Shown here: in pieces, positions 28,034 through 36,040 of the stretch
How the letters are laid out: each line of letters starts with the position of its first letter
Position numbering within the stretch: the first letter of the stretch is position 1
Assembly (NCBI RefSeq): GCF_003755185.1
Contig: NZ_RKIC01000010.1
Coordinates: forward strand, 496,001-560,000
Direction of reading: 5' to 3'
From: Frigoribacterium sp. PhB24
Lineage (GTDB): Bacteria; Actinomycetota; Actinomycetes; Actinomycetales; Microbacteriaceae
DNA length: 64,000 nucleotides
The notes under the pieces: generated by a model
The model's input: only the letters and a program-made list of their open reading frames with translations
Database searches by the model: none
Told to the model about the DNA's origin: nothing
Translations under genes and position numbers: made by a program

Positions 28034-28039
28034 CGACGC

Positions 28040-29281
28040 ATGGGAGACATGCTGGGCCGCGAGGTCGAACTGGACGTGACGGGCATCGCACACGGGGGCA
28101 TCTCGGTGGCCCGGCTCGACGGGAGGGTGGTGTTCGTCACCGACACCCTGCCCGGCGAGAAGGTCGTGGCGCGCATCGCCGAGGACCGCAAGAAGTCGTT
28201 CTGGCGGGCCGACACGGTGAGCGTCCTCGAGGCGAGCGAGCACCGGCGACCGCACGTGTGGGGCGCGGCCGCCCTCGAGTTCGATCCGGCCGACCGTGCC
28301 GGCGGGGCCGAGTTCGGGCACGTCGAGCTCGCCCACCAGCGCGAACTGAAGCGCCGCGTGGTGGTCGACGCGCTCACTCGGATGGGCGGTGTCACCGACG
28401 CCGAGGGCAGGGTCACGGTCGAGGCCCTCCCCGGCGACGACGAGCGCGGCGGCATCGGGTGGCGGACGCGCCTGCGCCTCCACCTCGACGCCGAGGGGCG
28501 TCCCGGGCAGTACGCGGCCCGGTCGCACCGGGTCGTGCACGTGCCCGACCTGCCGCTCGCGTCCCCCGAGGTCGCCGAGGTGGCCCCGCTGGGCGACGCC
28601 TTCCCGGGCGAGGAACACGTCGACGTCGTCGCCCCGAGCGTGGGGGGCGCCCGTCTGATCATCGGGCGACAGGCCCGATCGACCATCACCGAGGTCGTCG
28701 GCGACCGCGAGTTCCGCCTCGACGACGGCGGGTTCTGGCAGGTGCACCGCGAGGCCGCCGCCACGCTCACCACGGCCGTGCAGACCATGATCGACCCGGA
28801 TCGGTTCGACCCCAAGGCCGCCAACCTCGACCTCTACGGCGGGGTCGGTCTGCTCGCCGCCGCCGTGGGGGACCGGTTCGGCGCCGGGACGCGCATCACG
28901 AGCGTCGAGAGCGACGAGCGGGCCACGGAGCACGCCTCCGAGAACCTGGCGGAGTGGATCGGCGCGTCGGCCGTGACCGGACGCGTCGAGCGGTGGCTGA
29001 GGCAGACCTCGTCACAGGCGAGCGACTCCGAGCGCGAGCGGCTCGCCGCCGCGACGATCGTGCTCGATCCGCCCCGCTCGGGAGCCGGTCGTGACGTGGT
29101 GACCGAGATCGCGGCGCTCCGCCCCGCCCAGGTCGTCTACGTCGCGTGCGACCCGGTCGCCCTGGCCCGCGACATCGCTCTCTTCGCCGAACGCGGGTAC
29201 GCGCTCGACGCCCTGCAGGCGTACGATCTCTTCCCCCACACGCACCACGTCGAGACGGTCGTGCGCCTGCTGCCTGCCTGA
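28040..29281 (+). CDS. TRAM-domain class I SAM-dependent RNA methyltransferase (TrmA/RumA-like)
   Basis: Probably makes 5-methyluridine in tRNA or rRNA. The 413-residue protein has an N-terminal TRAM RNA-binding domain (about 1-62, with VTGIAHGGISVARLDG and the LPGEKV tail), a central part, and a C-terminal Rossmann domain with the SAM motif NLDLYGGVGLLAAAVG, the ILVLDPPRSGAG-type block here VLDPPRSGAGR, and the catalytic cysteine Cys370 in VYVACDPVALARD. No N-terminal iron-sulfur cysteines were noticed. Two in-frame ATG codons are three codons apart; the first is used. It is divergent from maf. Whether it modifies tRNA or rRNA cannot be told. Confidence 0.85.
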   Translation: MGDMLGREVELDVTGIAHGGISVARLDGRVVFVTDTLPGEKVVARIAEDRKKSFWRADTVSVLEASEHRRPHVWGAAALEFDPADRAGGAEFGHVELAHQRELKRRVVVDALTRMGGVTDAEGRVTVEALPGDDERGGIGWRTRLRLHLDAEGRPGQYAARSHRVVHVPDLPLASPEVAEVAPLGDAFPGEEHVDVVAPSVGGARLIIGRQARSTITEVVGDREFRLDDGGFWQVHREAAATLTTAVQTMIDPDRFDPKAANLDLYGGVGLLAAAVGDRFGAGTRITSVESDERATEHASENLAEWIGASAVTGRVERWLRQTSSQASDSERERLAAATIVLDPPRSGAGRDVVTEIAALRPAQVVYVACDPVALARDIALFAERGYALDALQAYDLFPHTHHVETVVRLLPA

Positions 29282-29294
29282 GCCGCAGGCCGGT

Positions 29295-29300
29295 TACGAT
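29295..29300 (+). promoter_or_regulatory. Putative -10 box of the signalling operon (TACGAT)
   Basis: TACGAT lies 58 bases upstream of the response regulator GTG, giving a leader of about 52 bases that includes its GAAGGA ribosome site. Confidence 0.45.
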
Positions 29301-29358
29301 GTACCCCGTGCACGCCCGGGGTTCAGGGACCAGGGCACACGCCGACCGAAGGATCACC

Positions 29359-30063
29359 GTGTCAGACCTCACGACCGAGACCCCCACTCCCGCCCGCCCG
29401 ACCGCGCCCGTGCGGGTCGCCGTCGTCGACGACCACGAGTCGGTGCGGCTCGGCATCCAGGCCGCCTGCCAGAACGAGGGCTTCGAGGTGATCCTCACCG
29501 CGGCCGGCGTGCAGGAGTTCGTCGAGAACCTCGCCGGCCGCGAGGTCGACGTCGTCGTGCTCGACCTGTCGCTCGGCGACGGATCGACCGTCACCGAGAA
29601 CGTCAAGCGCGTCCAGGCGACGGGGTCGGCGGTCCTCGTCCACAGCATCGCCGACCGGGTGGCGTCGGTGCGCGAGGCGCTCGCCGCGGGGGCGGCCGGG
29701 GTCATCCCGAAATCCTCCGCCACCAAGACCGTCATGGCCGCCGTCGCCACGGTCGCGCGGGGGGACGTGCTCAACAACCTCGAATGGGCGAGCGCGATCG
29801 ACGCCGACCGCGACTTCGCCAAGGCCCAACTCGGCCGACGTGAACGCGAGATCCTGCACCTCTACGCCTCCGGCCTGCCGTTGAAGCTCGCGGCCCAGCA
29901 GCTCGGCATCGGTTACTCGACGGCTCGCGAGTATCTCGACCGGATCCGTGTCAAGTACGTCGAGGTCGGCCGTCCGGCACCCACCAAGGTCGACCTGCTG
30001 CGTCGTGCCGTCGAGGACGGCATCCTCCCGGGTCTCGACGCGGACGGCGGCGATGGCCGGTGA
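29359..30063 (+). CDS. NarL/LuxR-type response regulator
   Basis: A 234-residue transcription factor: an N-terminal receiver domain with acidic pair Asp24-Asp25 and phosphoacceptor Asp69 in VVVLDLSLGDG, the KSSATK lysine near residue 115-120, and a C-terminal helix-turn-helix region (LGRREREILHLYASGLPLKLAAQQLG) ending in VDLLRRAVED. The GTG start sits behind GAAGGA and matches the beginning of sequence similarity; an in-frame region upstream belongs to the leader. Its last 11 bases overlap the kinase gene, so the two are cotranscribed. The regulon is unknown. Confidence 0.92.
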   Translation: MSDLTTETPTPARPTAPVRVAVVDDHESVRLGIQAACQNEGFEVILTAAGVQEFVENLAGREVDVVVLDLSLGDGSTVTENVKRVQATGSAVLVHSIADRVASVREALAAGAAGVIPKSSATKTVMAAVATVARGDVLNNLEWASAIDADRDFAKAQLGRREREILHLYASGLPLKLAAQQLGIGYSTAREYLDRIRVKYVEVGRPAPTKVDLLRRAVEDGILPGLDADGGDGR

Positions 30064-31360
30064 GGGTCGGCTGAGCCCCCCGAACCCCCTCGCGGCGCTC
30101 CGGCCCCCGCGCAACCCGATCAGCCGCGCCCTGCTCGACAAGGTGCTGGGGCGCATCATCGCGGCGGCCGGGCTGGTCTTCGGCCTGCAAGCGCTCCCGG
30201 GCATGATCGGCCAGGTCGGCAGCATGCAGCTCGCCTGGGCCTGGGTCATCGGCGTGGCGATGTTCGGCGGGTTCTTCGCGCTCGCCGTGGCGAGCCTCGT
30301 GCAGCGAGGCGTGACGACGGTCGAGTCGTTCGTCGCGATCGCGTACCTGATCGCCCTGGTCACCTGGCCTCTCGCCGTCGACGACCCGAGCCAGGTCCAG
30401 TCGAGCGTTCCGTGGCTGTGGTACCTGTGCACGGTCGCCACGGCGTCCGCGGCCTCGGCGTTCTCCACCTGGATCGCCACCGGGTACCTCTTCGTCGCGC
30501 CCGCCGTCTACGGCTTCATCCGTCTGACACCGTCGGGCGGCGCGGTCTCGCCGCAGCGCGCGACCCTCGACTCGGTGTACGCGATCCTGCTCGGCGGCGC
30601 CGTGTTGATCCTCGTGGTGATCCTGCGCCAGGCGGCCGCGAACGTCGATCAGGCCCAGGCGACCGCCGTCGCACGGTACTCCGAGGCCATCCGCGAGCAC
30701 GCCACCGAGCTCGAGCGGGTCGAGGTCGACGCCATCGTCCACGACAGCGTCCTCACGACCTTCATCCAGGCGGCCCGGGCGTGGTCGCCCGACGAACGCG
30801 AGCTCTCGACCAACATGGCCCGGAACGCGATGTCCCACCTCTCGGCCGCGGCGAGCACCACGCCGTTCGACGAGTCGGACACCACGCTCGTGAGCGTGGT
30901 GGACCGCATCGAGGCCGCCGTGGCCGACCTGGGGGTCGTGGTGGCGGTGCGGCGGGGACCGATCGAGGGCGAGGGCATCCCGTCCAACGCCGCCGAGGCG
31001 CTCTACTCGGCGACGGTGCAGGCTCTCGTCAACAGTTCACAGCACGCGGGCGACGGGCCCGGTGTCGAGCGGTGGGTCGCCATCGTCCGTGACGCCGGGG
31101 GCATGACGACCGTCGAGGTCGGTGACACGGGCAGGGGGTTCGAGCCGGCGTCCGTACCGACGGAGCGCCTCGGGGTCCGCGTGTCGATCCACGAGAGACT
31201 CAACAACGCCGGGGGGTTGGCGACCATCGACTCGGCTCCGGGGAGCGGCACCGTGGTGCGCCTGCGGTGGCCCGTCGACGTTCTCCCGGATGCAGACCCG
31301 AGGGCCGACCTCTCGCCCGGCCCCGCCGGCGAGACGGGTGCTCCGGAGGGCTCCGCATGA
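30053..31360 (+). CDS. Two-component sensor histidine kinase
   Basis: A 435-residue membrane kinase that presumably phosphorylates the adjacent regulator. About six hydrophobic segments fill residues 25-205. A cytoplasmic helical part follows, with probable phosphoacceptor His230 in VDAIVHDSVLTTF, and a C-terminal HATPase domain with the N-box VNSSQHAG, the G1 box VGDTGRGFEP and the G2-like SAPGSGTVVRLRW. All ATP-binding motifs are therefore present. The ATG overlaps the regulator by 11 bases, and the stop overlaps the next gene by four (ATGA). No large extracellular sensor domain is visible, so the stimulus is probably sensed in the membrane. Confidence 0.88.
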   Translation: MAGEGRLSPPNPLAALRPPRNPISRALLDKVLGRIIAAAGLVFGLQALPGMIGQVGSMQLAWAWVIGVAMFGGFFALAVASLVQRGVTTVESFVAIAYLIALVTWPLAVDDPSQVQSSVPWLWYLCTVATASAASAFSTWIATGYLFVAPAVYGFIRLTPSGGAVSPQRATLDSVYAILLGGAVLILVVILRQAAANVDQAQATAVARYSEAIREHATELERVEVDAIVHDSVLTTFIQAARAWSPDERELSTNMARNAMSHLSAAASTTPFDESDTTLVSVVDRIEAAVADLGVVVAVRRGPIEGEGIPSNAAEALYSATVQALVNSSQHAGDGPGVERWVAIVRDAGGMTTVEVGDTGRGFEPASVPTERLGVRVSIHERLNNAGGLATIDSAPGSGTVVRLRWPVDVLPDADPRADLSPGPAGETGAPEGSA

Positions 31361-32403
31361 GGGTCTCCGTGCCTCGATGGCTGATCGTCTCGCTGGCCGC
31401 GGTCTTCTCGGCCTACCACCTGGTCCTGGCGGCCGCGTCCCTTGACCGCTTCGCCGACCCGATGCCCGTCGTCGCCTGCATGGTGCTCTACTCGGCCGCC
31501 ACCGTCACGGTGCTGTGGCCCGGTGGCCACGTCATCATGCCCGTCTGGATGGCCTCGTTCGCGTTGGCGGTCAGCATCGTCATCCCTCTCGTCGTCACCT
31601 CGCAGCTCGATCCCTCGGTCAAGAACGGCTACGCGACCTGGTACGTCGCGGCGGTGGGCACGCTGATGGTCATCGTGTCGACGCGTCGGCGACAGGGGTT
31701 CGCCTGGCTCGGTGTCGGATTCATGGCGGTGCACGGCCTCGTGTGGGCCGGCCCCGCCGAGATCGCCGACCTCGGCATCGTCGGGAGCGTGGTCTGGGTG
31801 GCCTTCAGCCACGCCATGTCGAGCACCCTCACCCGCGCCGGGCGCGAGACGCGTGAGTTCATCCTCGCCGAGCACGAGGCGGCGGACTGGCAGGCCGCCC
31901 AGGAAGCCCACGTGAACGAGCGTCAGTACCGCCTGCTGCAGACGGGTCGGACGGCGCGCCCGATGTTGCAGACCATCGTCCGGCGGCACGGCGACCTGAC
32001 CTCGGCCGAACGACAAGAGTGCCTGAACCTCGAGGGTGCGATCCGAGACGAGATCCGGGGGCGCCGCCTCCTCGACGACGACGTGCGTCACGAGGTCATG
32101 GCCGCGCGCCGGCGCGGAGCCGTGGTCAGCCTGCTCGACGAGGGAGGCATCGACGACCTCGGGCCGGCGGACCTGCGCCGGGTCCACGCCGTGCTGGCGG
32201 CAGCCCTGCGTGGCTCGGTAGCCGACCGCATCGTCATCCGCACGGTCCAGGGCGGCGGTGACGACGCGGTCACGGTCGTCGGGCTCGGCTCGGCCGACCT
32301 GTCGTCGAGTGCACTCGGCCGAGGTGTCTCGGCCGACGCGGACGAGGACGAGGACGACGACGAAGTCCAGCTCTGGTTGCAGATCCCGCGCTCGGCGCCC
32401 TGA
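31357..32403 (+). CDS. Membrane protein related to sensor kinases, lacking the ATPase domain
   Basis: A 348-residue protein, third gene of the signalling unit. Four to six hydrophobic segments (about residues 10-170, for example WLIVSLAAVFSAYHLVLAAA and WVAFSHAMSST) are followed by a helical cytoplasmic part (175-255, ILAEHEAADWQAAQEAHVNE) and a short compact end. The stretch around LLDDDVRHEVMAARRRGAVVSLLDEGG resembles the region between kinase helices in actinobacterial sensors, but no N-box, G1 or G2 box can be found. A run of acidic residues lies near the end (DADEDEDDDEVQL). It may be a modulator or docking partner; the frame is intact, not decayed. I am unsure of its fold. Confidence 0.7.
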   Translation: MRVSVPRWLIVSLAAVFSAYHLVLAAASLDRFADPMPVVACMVLYSAATVTVLWPGGHVIMPVWMASFALAVSIVIPLVVTSQLDPSVKNGYATWYVAAVGTLMVIVSTRRRQGFAWLGVGFMAVHGLVWAGPAEIADLGIVGSVVWVAFSHAMSSTLTRAGRETREFILAEHEAADWQAAQEAHVNERQYRLLQTGRTARPMLQTIVRRHGDLTSAERQECLNLEGAIRDEIRGRRLLDDDVRHEVMAARRRGAVVSLLDEGGIDDLGPADLRRVHAVLAAALRGSVADRIVIRTVQGGGDDAVTVVGLGSADLSSSALGRGVSADADEDEDDDEVQLWLQIPRSAP

Positions 32404-32447
32404 GGGCTCGTAGGAGCGTCGGAGCCGACGAGCCCGGCAGGAACGGA

Positions 32448-32477
32448 GAAAGGGCCGGACGATCGTCCGGCCCTTTC
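32448..32477. terminator. Hairpin terminator after the signalling operon
   Basis: A 13-base-pair stem (GAAAGGGCCGGAC and its complement) closes over GATC, itself self-complementary, followed by CAGACCC. The CTTTC end favours rightward termination. Confidence 0.75.
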
Positions 32478-32485
32478 CAGACCCT

Positions 32486-32520
32486 GAGTCAGGGCGGCAA
32501 CCCGAATGTCGCCCTGACTC
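32486..32520. terminator. Second hairpin 8 bases further
   Basis: An 11-base-pair stem (GAGTCAGGGCG and its complement) with a 13-base loop directly follows the first hairpin, before the accE stop on the other strand. It may back up termination from either side. Confidence 0.6.
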
Positions 32521-32685
32521 CCCCCGGCAAGAGCCCGCTTACCCTAGTCGGCTCCTGCGCGGTGGTGTGACTCTGAGAGAGACACCTAGCATCAGCAACT
32601 ATGACTCGTCGACGACGTGCGTGCAGTCGTCATTTAGGGGGACAGGCGGGGGAGGATCACCTCGTCTACCCCTGTTCGAGGCGCG

Positions 32686-32964
32686 TCAGCCTGCGAAACC
32701 GCGCCACTGGCCGTCTCCCGCGACGACCATCGGACGAGGTGCTCGGGCCGAACGGGTCCAGGCCGACGAGGTGGGGCGGGACGTCGTCCCTGCCGACTCG
32801 GCACGGCCCGCCTCGACCGCGGCGAGCAGCGCCGTCACCGCCGCCAGCTCGTCGGAGGTCGGGGCTCCCGCGACGACCCGCAACAAGGGAGCGGCCGTCG
32901 GTTCGACCATGTCGTGGGGAGCGTCCGTCGCGTCGGATGACGCGGCTGCGTGGCGCCCGCTCAC
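32686..32964 (-). CDS. accE: Acyl-CoA carboxylase epsilon subunit
   Basis: A 92-residue actinobacterial AccE/PccE-type subunit that stabilises the carboxyltransferase complex. After a disordered N-terminus, the conserved segment [28 protein letters not shown] (read here as [20 protein letters not shown]) is the family hallmark, followed by an arginine/proline-rich stretch ending in WRGFAG. The GTG start overlaps the accD stop by four bases (GTGA), the standard gene order. Small size means the sequence alone gives moderate certainty, but the context is decisive. Confidence 0.85.
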   Translation of the reverse strand: MSGRHAAASSDATDAPHDMVEPTAAPLLRVVAGAPTSDELAAVTALLAAVEAGRAESAGTTSRPTSSAWTRSARAPRPMVVAGDGQWRGFAG

Positions 32965-34574
32965 AGGGGGATGTTCCCGTGCTTCTTCGGCGGCAACGTC
33001 GCCCGTTTCGTCTTCAGGGCGCGGAGTGCCTTGATCACGGCGACCCGGGTCGCCGCGGGTTCGATGACACCGTCGAGTTCACCGCGTTCGGCGGCGAGGA
33101 AGGGGCTCGCGACGTTGTACGTGTACTCGTTCGCGAGTCGCGTGCGAACGGCTGCGACGTCCTCGCCGGCCTCCGCAGCCGCCTTGATCTCGTTGCGGTA
33201 GAGGATGTTGACGGCGCCCTGACCGCCCATGACGGCGATCTCGGCCGTCGGCCAGGCGAGGTTGATGTCGGCACCCAGCTGCTTGGACCCCATGACGATG
33301 TAGGCGCCGCCGTAGGCCTTGCGCGTGATGACCGTCACGAGCGGGACGGTTGCCTCGGCGTAGGCGTACAGCAGCTTGGCGCCGCGACGGATGACGCCCG
33401 TCCACTCCTGGTCGGTACCGGGCAGGTAGCCGGGCACGTCGACGAGCGTGAGGATCGGGATGTTGAACGCGTCGCAGAAACGCACGAAACGGCTGGCCTT
33501 CTCGCCGGCCTCGATGTTCAGCGTGCCGGCCATGGCCGACGGTTGGTTGGCGATGACGCCGACCGGCCGACCCTCGACCCGGCCGAAGCCCACGACGATG
33601 TTGGGCGCGAAGAGCGGCTGGACCTCGAGGAAGTCTCCGTCGTCGACGACGTGCTCGATGACCGTCATCACGTCGTAGGGCTGATTCGGGCTGTCGGGGA
33701 TCAGGGTGTTCAGCTGGCGGTCGTGGTCGGTGGTCTCGAGTTCGACCGGGACGTCGAAGACGTGCGGGTCGGCGAGGTTGTTGTCGGGCAGGTACGACAG
33801 CAGCGTGCGGGCGTAGTCGAGGGCGTCGTCCTCGTCGCTCGCCAGGTAGTGCGAGACGCCCGAGACCTTGTTGTGGGTCAGGGCCCCGCCGAGTTCCTCG
33901 AAGCCGACGTCCTCGCCCGTGACGGTCTTGATGACGTCCGGTCCGGTGACGAACATGTGGCTCGTCTTGTCGACCATGATCACGAAGTCGGTCAGCGCGG
34001 GGGAGTACACCGCGCCTCCGGCCGCCGGTCCCATGATCAGTGAGATCTGGGGGATGACACCCGAGGCGGCCGTGTTCAGCCGGAAGATCTCGCCGTACTT
34101 GCCGAGGGCGACGACGCCTTCCTGGATGCGGGCACCACCCGAGTCGAGGATGCCGATGATGGGCACCCCGGTCCTCAGTGCGAGCTCCATGACCTTGATG
34201 ATCTTCTCGCCGGCGACCTCGCCGAGCGAGCCCCCGAAGATCGTGAAGTCCTGCGAGTAGACGGCCACCTGACGGCCGTGGATCGTGCCCGTGCCGGTGA
34301 CGACCGCGTCACCGTAGGGACGTTTGGCCTCCATGCCGAAGGCGTGCGTGCGGTGGCGCACGAACTCGTCGAGCTCGACGAACGAGCCCGGGTCGAGGAG
34401 CTCGTCGATGCGCTCGCGGGCCGTCTTCTTGCCCTTGGCGTGCTGCTTGGCGATCGCGGCCTCGCCGCTGGCCGTGACGGCCTCGTGATAGCGGGCCTTG
34501 AGGTCGGCGAGCTTGCCCGCGGTGGTGTGCAGGTCGGGCGCGGCGTCGGTGAGGGGCGCGGAGTCAGGAGTCAC
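32961..34574 (-). CDS. accD: Acyl-CoA carboxylase beta subunit (carboxyltransferase)
   Basis: Transfers the carboxyl group from biotin to acetyl- or propionyl-CoA. The 537-residue carboxyltransferase has the N-terminal half with [15 protein letters not shown] and the oxyanion-forming [11 protein letters not shown] and [13 protein letters not shown] region, and a C-terminal half with [29 protein letters not shown] and [18 protein letters not shown]. It matches AccD5/PccB-like subunits, which use acetyl- or propionyl-CoA. I chose the GTG at 34574 because a TAGAGT -10 box lies exactly seven bases before it; the next GTG upstream (34583) would add three codons. It pairs with accE and accA3. Confidence 0.92.
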   Translation of the reverse strand: MTPDSAPLTDAAPDLHTTAGKLADLKARYHEAVTASGEAAIAKQHAKGKKTARERIDELLDPGSFVELDEFVRHRTHAFGMEAKRPYGDAVVTGTGTIHGRQVAVYSQDFTIFGGSLGEVAGEKIIKVMELALRTGVPIIGILDSGGARIQEGVVALGKYGEIFRLNTAASGVIPQISLIMGPAAGGAVYSPALTDFVIMVDKTSHMFVTGPDVIKTVTGEDVGFEELGGALTHNKVSGVSHYLASDEDDALDYARTLLSYLPDNNLADPHVFDVPVELETTDHDRQLNTLIPDSPNQPYDVMTVIEHVVDDGDFLEVQPLFAPNIVVGFGRVEGRPVGVIANQPSAMAGTLNIEAGEKASRFVRFCDAFNIPILTLVDVPGYLPGTDQEWTGVIRRGAKLLYAYAEATVPLVTVITRKAYGGAYIVMGSKQLGADINLAWPTAEIAVMGGQGAVNILYRNEIKAAAEAGEDVAAVRTRLANEYTYNVASPFLAAERGELDGVIEPAATRVAVIKALRALKTKRATLPPKKHGNIPL

Positions 34575-34581
34575 GCGCTTC

Positions 34582-34587
34582 ACTCTA
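34582..34587 (-). promoter_or_regulatory. Leaderless-type -10 box of accDE (TAGAGT)
   Basis: TAGAGT followed by seven bases (GAAGCGC) and a GTG. The same hexamer and spacing as punA. Confidence 0.5.
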
Positions 34588-34667
34588 CTGACCGGCCCGC
34601 GGCCCGCCGTTGGAGGTTTCCACGCGTGGACGACCTCGGACGTCGTAGGACTCGTCAACTCGGCCCC

Positions 34668-34673
34668 TAGGCT
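34668..34673 (+). promoter_or_regulatory. Leaderless-type -10 box of birA (TAGGCT)
   Basis: TAGGCT, then six bases, then the birA ATG. It faces away from the accDE box 80 bases to the left, forming a divergent regulatory region for carboxylase and biotin ligase. Confidence 0.5.
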
Positions 34674-34679
34674 GGGCCG

Positions 34680-35459
34680 ATGGACTTCCCCTTGACCTCG
34701 GCCGTCAGCCCCCGTGTCGCGGTGCTCGAGTCCACGGGGTCGACCAACGCCGACCTGCTGGCCGCCGTCGACGAGCCGCACCTGGCCACCTGGCTCACGC
34801 TCGACCAGTCCGCCGGTCGGGGACGACTCGACAGACGGTGGGTGACCGCGCCCGGTCGGTCCCTCGCGGTGAGCGTTCTCCTGCACCGCGGCGACCTGCC
34901 GGTCGACTCCCTGGGCTGGGTACCGCTCCTCGCCGGGGTCGCGATGCGCGCCTCCGTCCGGGGCGTGGTCGAGAGCGGTGACGTCACGCTGAAGTGGCCC
35001 AACGACGTCCAGGTCGACGGCGACAAGGTCTGCGGCCTGCTCGCCGAGCTGCGGTCCGACGCGAGTGCCGTGGTCGTCGGCGCCGGGGTCAACCTGACGG
35101 TGCCCGTCGACGACCTGCCCACCTCGACCTCGACGTCGCTCGGCCTGCACGGCGCGCGAGGTACGGCGCTCGAGCTCGCCGACTCCGTGTCGTCGTCCTG
35201 GGTCTCGGGCCTGGCCCGGCTCGTCCGGGACCTCACCGGCGCCGGGGGCGACGCGGCGGCGAGTGGTGCCCTGGCCCTGGTCCGGGCGGACTGCGCGACC
35301 CTCGGCCGCGACGTCCGCGTCGAACTCCCCGGAGGCGCGGCCCTGGTCGGCGAGGCGGTGGACGTCGACGAGGCGGGTCGGCTGGTGGTCCGTTCGGCGT
35401 CGACGGGCGGGCTGACAGCCGTGGCTTCGGGTGACGTCACGCATCTGCGGTATGAATGA
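34680..35459 (+). CDS. birA: Biotin--[biotin carboxyl carrier protein] ligase
   Basis: Attaches biotin to the carrier lysine of AccA3. The 259-residue protein is the short class I form with no DNA-binding domain, so no repressor function is expected. GRGRLDRRW (GRGR at 46-49) forms the biotinyl-AMP loop and KWPNDV (105-110) the central site; a further lysine in GDKVCGLL contributes. The C-terminal SH3-like domain carries [18 protein letters not shown]. It is divergent from accDE and close to accA3, which makes functional sense. The start codon is 6 bases after a -10 box. Confidence 0.93.
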   Translation: MDFPLTSAVSPRVAVLESTGSTNADLLAAVDEPHLATWLTLDQSAGRGRLDRRWVTAPGRSLAVSVLLHRGDLPVDSLGWVPLLAGVAMRASVRGVVESGDVTLKWPNDVQVDGDKVCGLLAELRSDASAVVVGAGVNLTVPVDDLPTSTSTSLGLHGARGTALELADSVSSSWVSGLARLVRDLTGAGGDAAASGALALVRADCATLGRDVRVELPGGAALVGEAVDVDEAGRLVVRSASTGGLTAVASGDVTHLRYE

Positions 35460-36012
35460 GCCTGTGAGCACCGATGGACCGCAGCCGACCGAGTACGTCG
35501 TCGCGCGCTTGCGTCCTCACGCCCGCGTCCTGTTCTGGCCGTCCCTCGCCCTCGTCGGCATCTGCGCGGCGACCGGGTACTTCGGTGGTCGCTTCGACGT
35601 GGACTGGCAGAACTACGTCGTGCTGGGGGCGGCCGTGGCCCTGATCGTGCTGCTCTGGCTGATCCCCGTCCTGTCCTGGCTCGGCAAGCGCTACGTCGTC
35701 ACCTCGCGGCGCCTCGTCGTCCGCAGGGGGCTGTTCGTCCGCACCCGCCAAGAACTGCTGCACAGCCGCGGCTACGACCTGACGGTGCGCAAGAACTCGA
35801 TCCAGAGCGCGTTCCGCAGCGGCGACGTCCTCATCAACACCGGTCTCGACCGCCCACTCGTCCTCTGGGACGTCCCGACGGCCGATCTCGTCCAATCGAC
35901 CCTGCACGATCTGATGGAGTCGAATCTCAACAGCGTGGCGCAGCGTCGCCAGCACGAGCAGTCCGTCGGACACGCCGACACCACCTCATGGGGCGACGAC
36001 CGGGTCGTCTGA
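35452..36012 (+). CDS. PH-domain membrane protein
   Basis: A 186-residue protein of the bacterial PH (YdbS/YdbT-like) group. Two hydrophobic helices (about residues 30-50 and 60-85, ending [10 protein letters not shown]) are followed by the PH-type region [19 protein letters not shown], the [11 protein letters not shown] segment and GDVLINTGL. Such proteins are small, common neighbours of birA and purK in actinobacteria, with no proven role here. The start is uncertain: ATG at 35452 overlaps the birA stop by eight bases, and a GTG at 35464 (MSTDGP) is equally plausible. The C-terminal tail is polar. It follows birA closely, so probably the same transcript. Confidence 0.8.
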   Translation: MNEPVSTDGPQPTEYVVARLRPHARVLFWPSLALVGICAATGYFGGRFDVDWQNYVVLGAAVALIVLLWLIPVLSWLGKRYVVTSRRLVVRRGLFVRTRQELLHSRGYDLTVRKNSIQSAFRSGDVLINTGLDRPLVLWDVPTADLVQSTLHDLMESNLNSVAQRRQHEQSVGHADTTSWGDDRVV

Positions 36013-36028
36013 CCCGGCGCGCGTGATA

Positions 36029-36034
36029 TAGGAT
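36029..36034 (+). promoter_or_regulatory. Leaderless-type -10 box of ugd (TAGGAT)
   Basis: An AT-rich stretch (GATATAGGATATTACA) precedes the ATG; TAGGAT with six bases of spacing fits the window's common pattern. Alternative boxes overlap it. Confidence 0.5.
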
Positions 36035-36040
36035 ATTACA

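Noticed and set aside
32404-32685. Possible small RNA gene between the signalling operon and accE
   Set aside because: The two hairpins are explained by terminators and the rest of the gap shows no promoter box or structure I can support.
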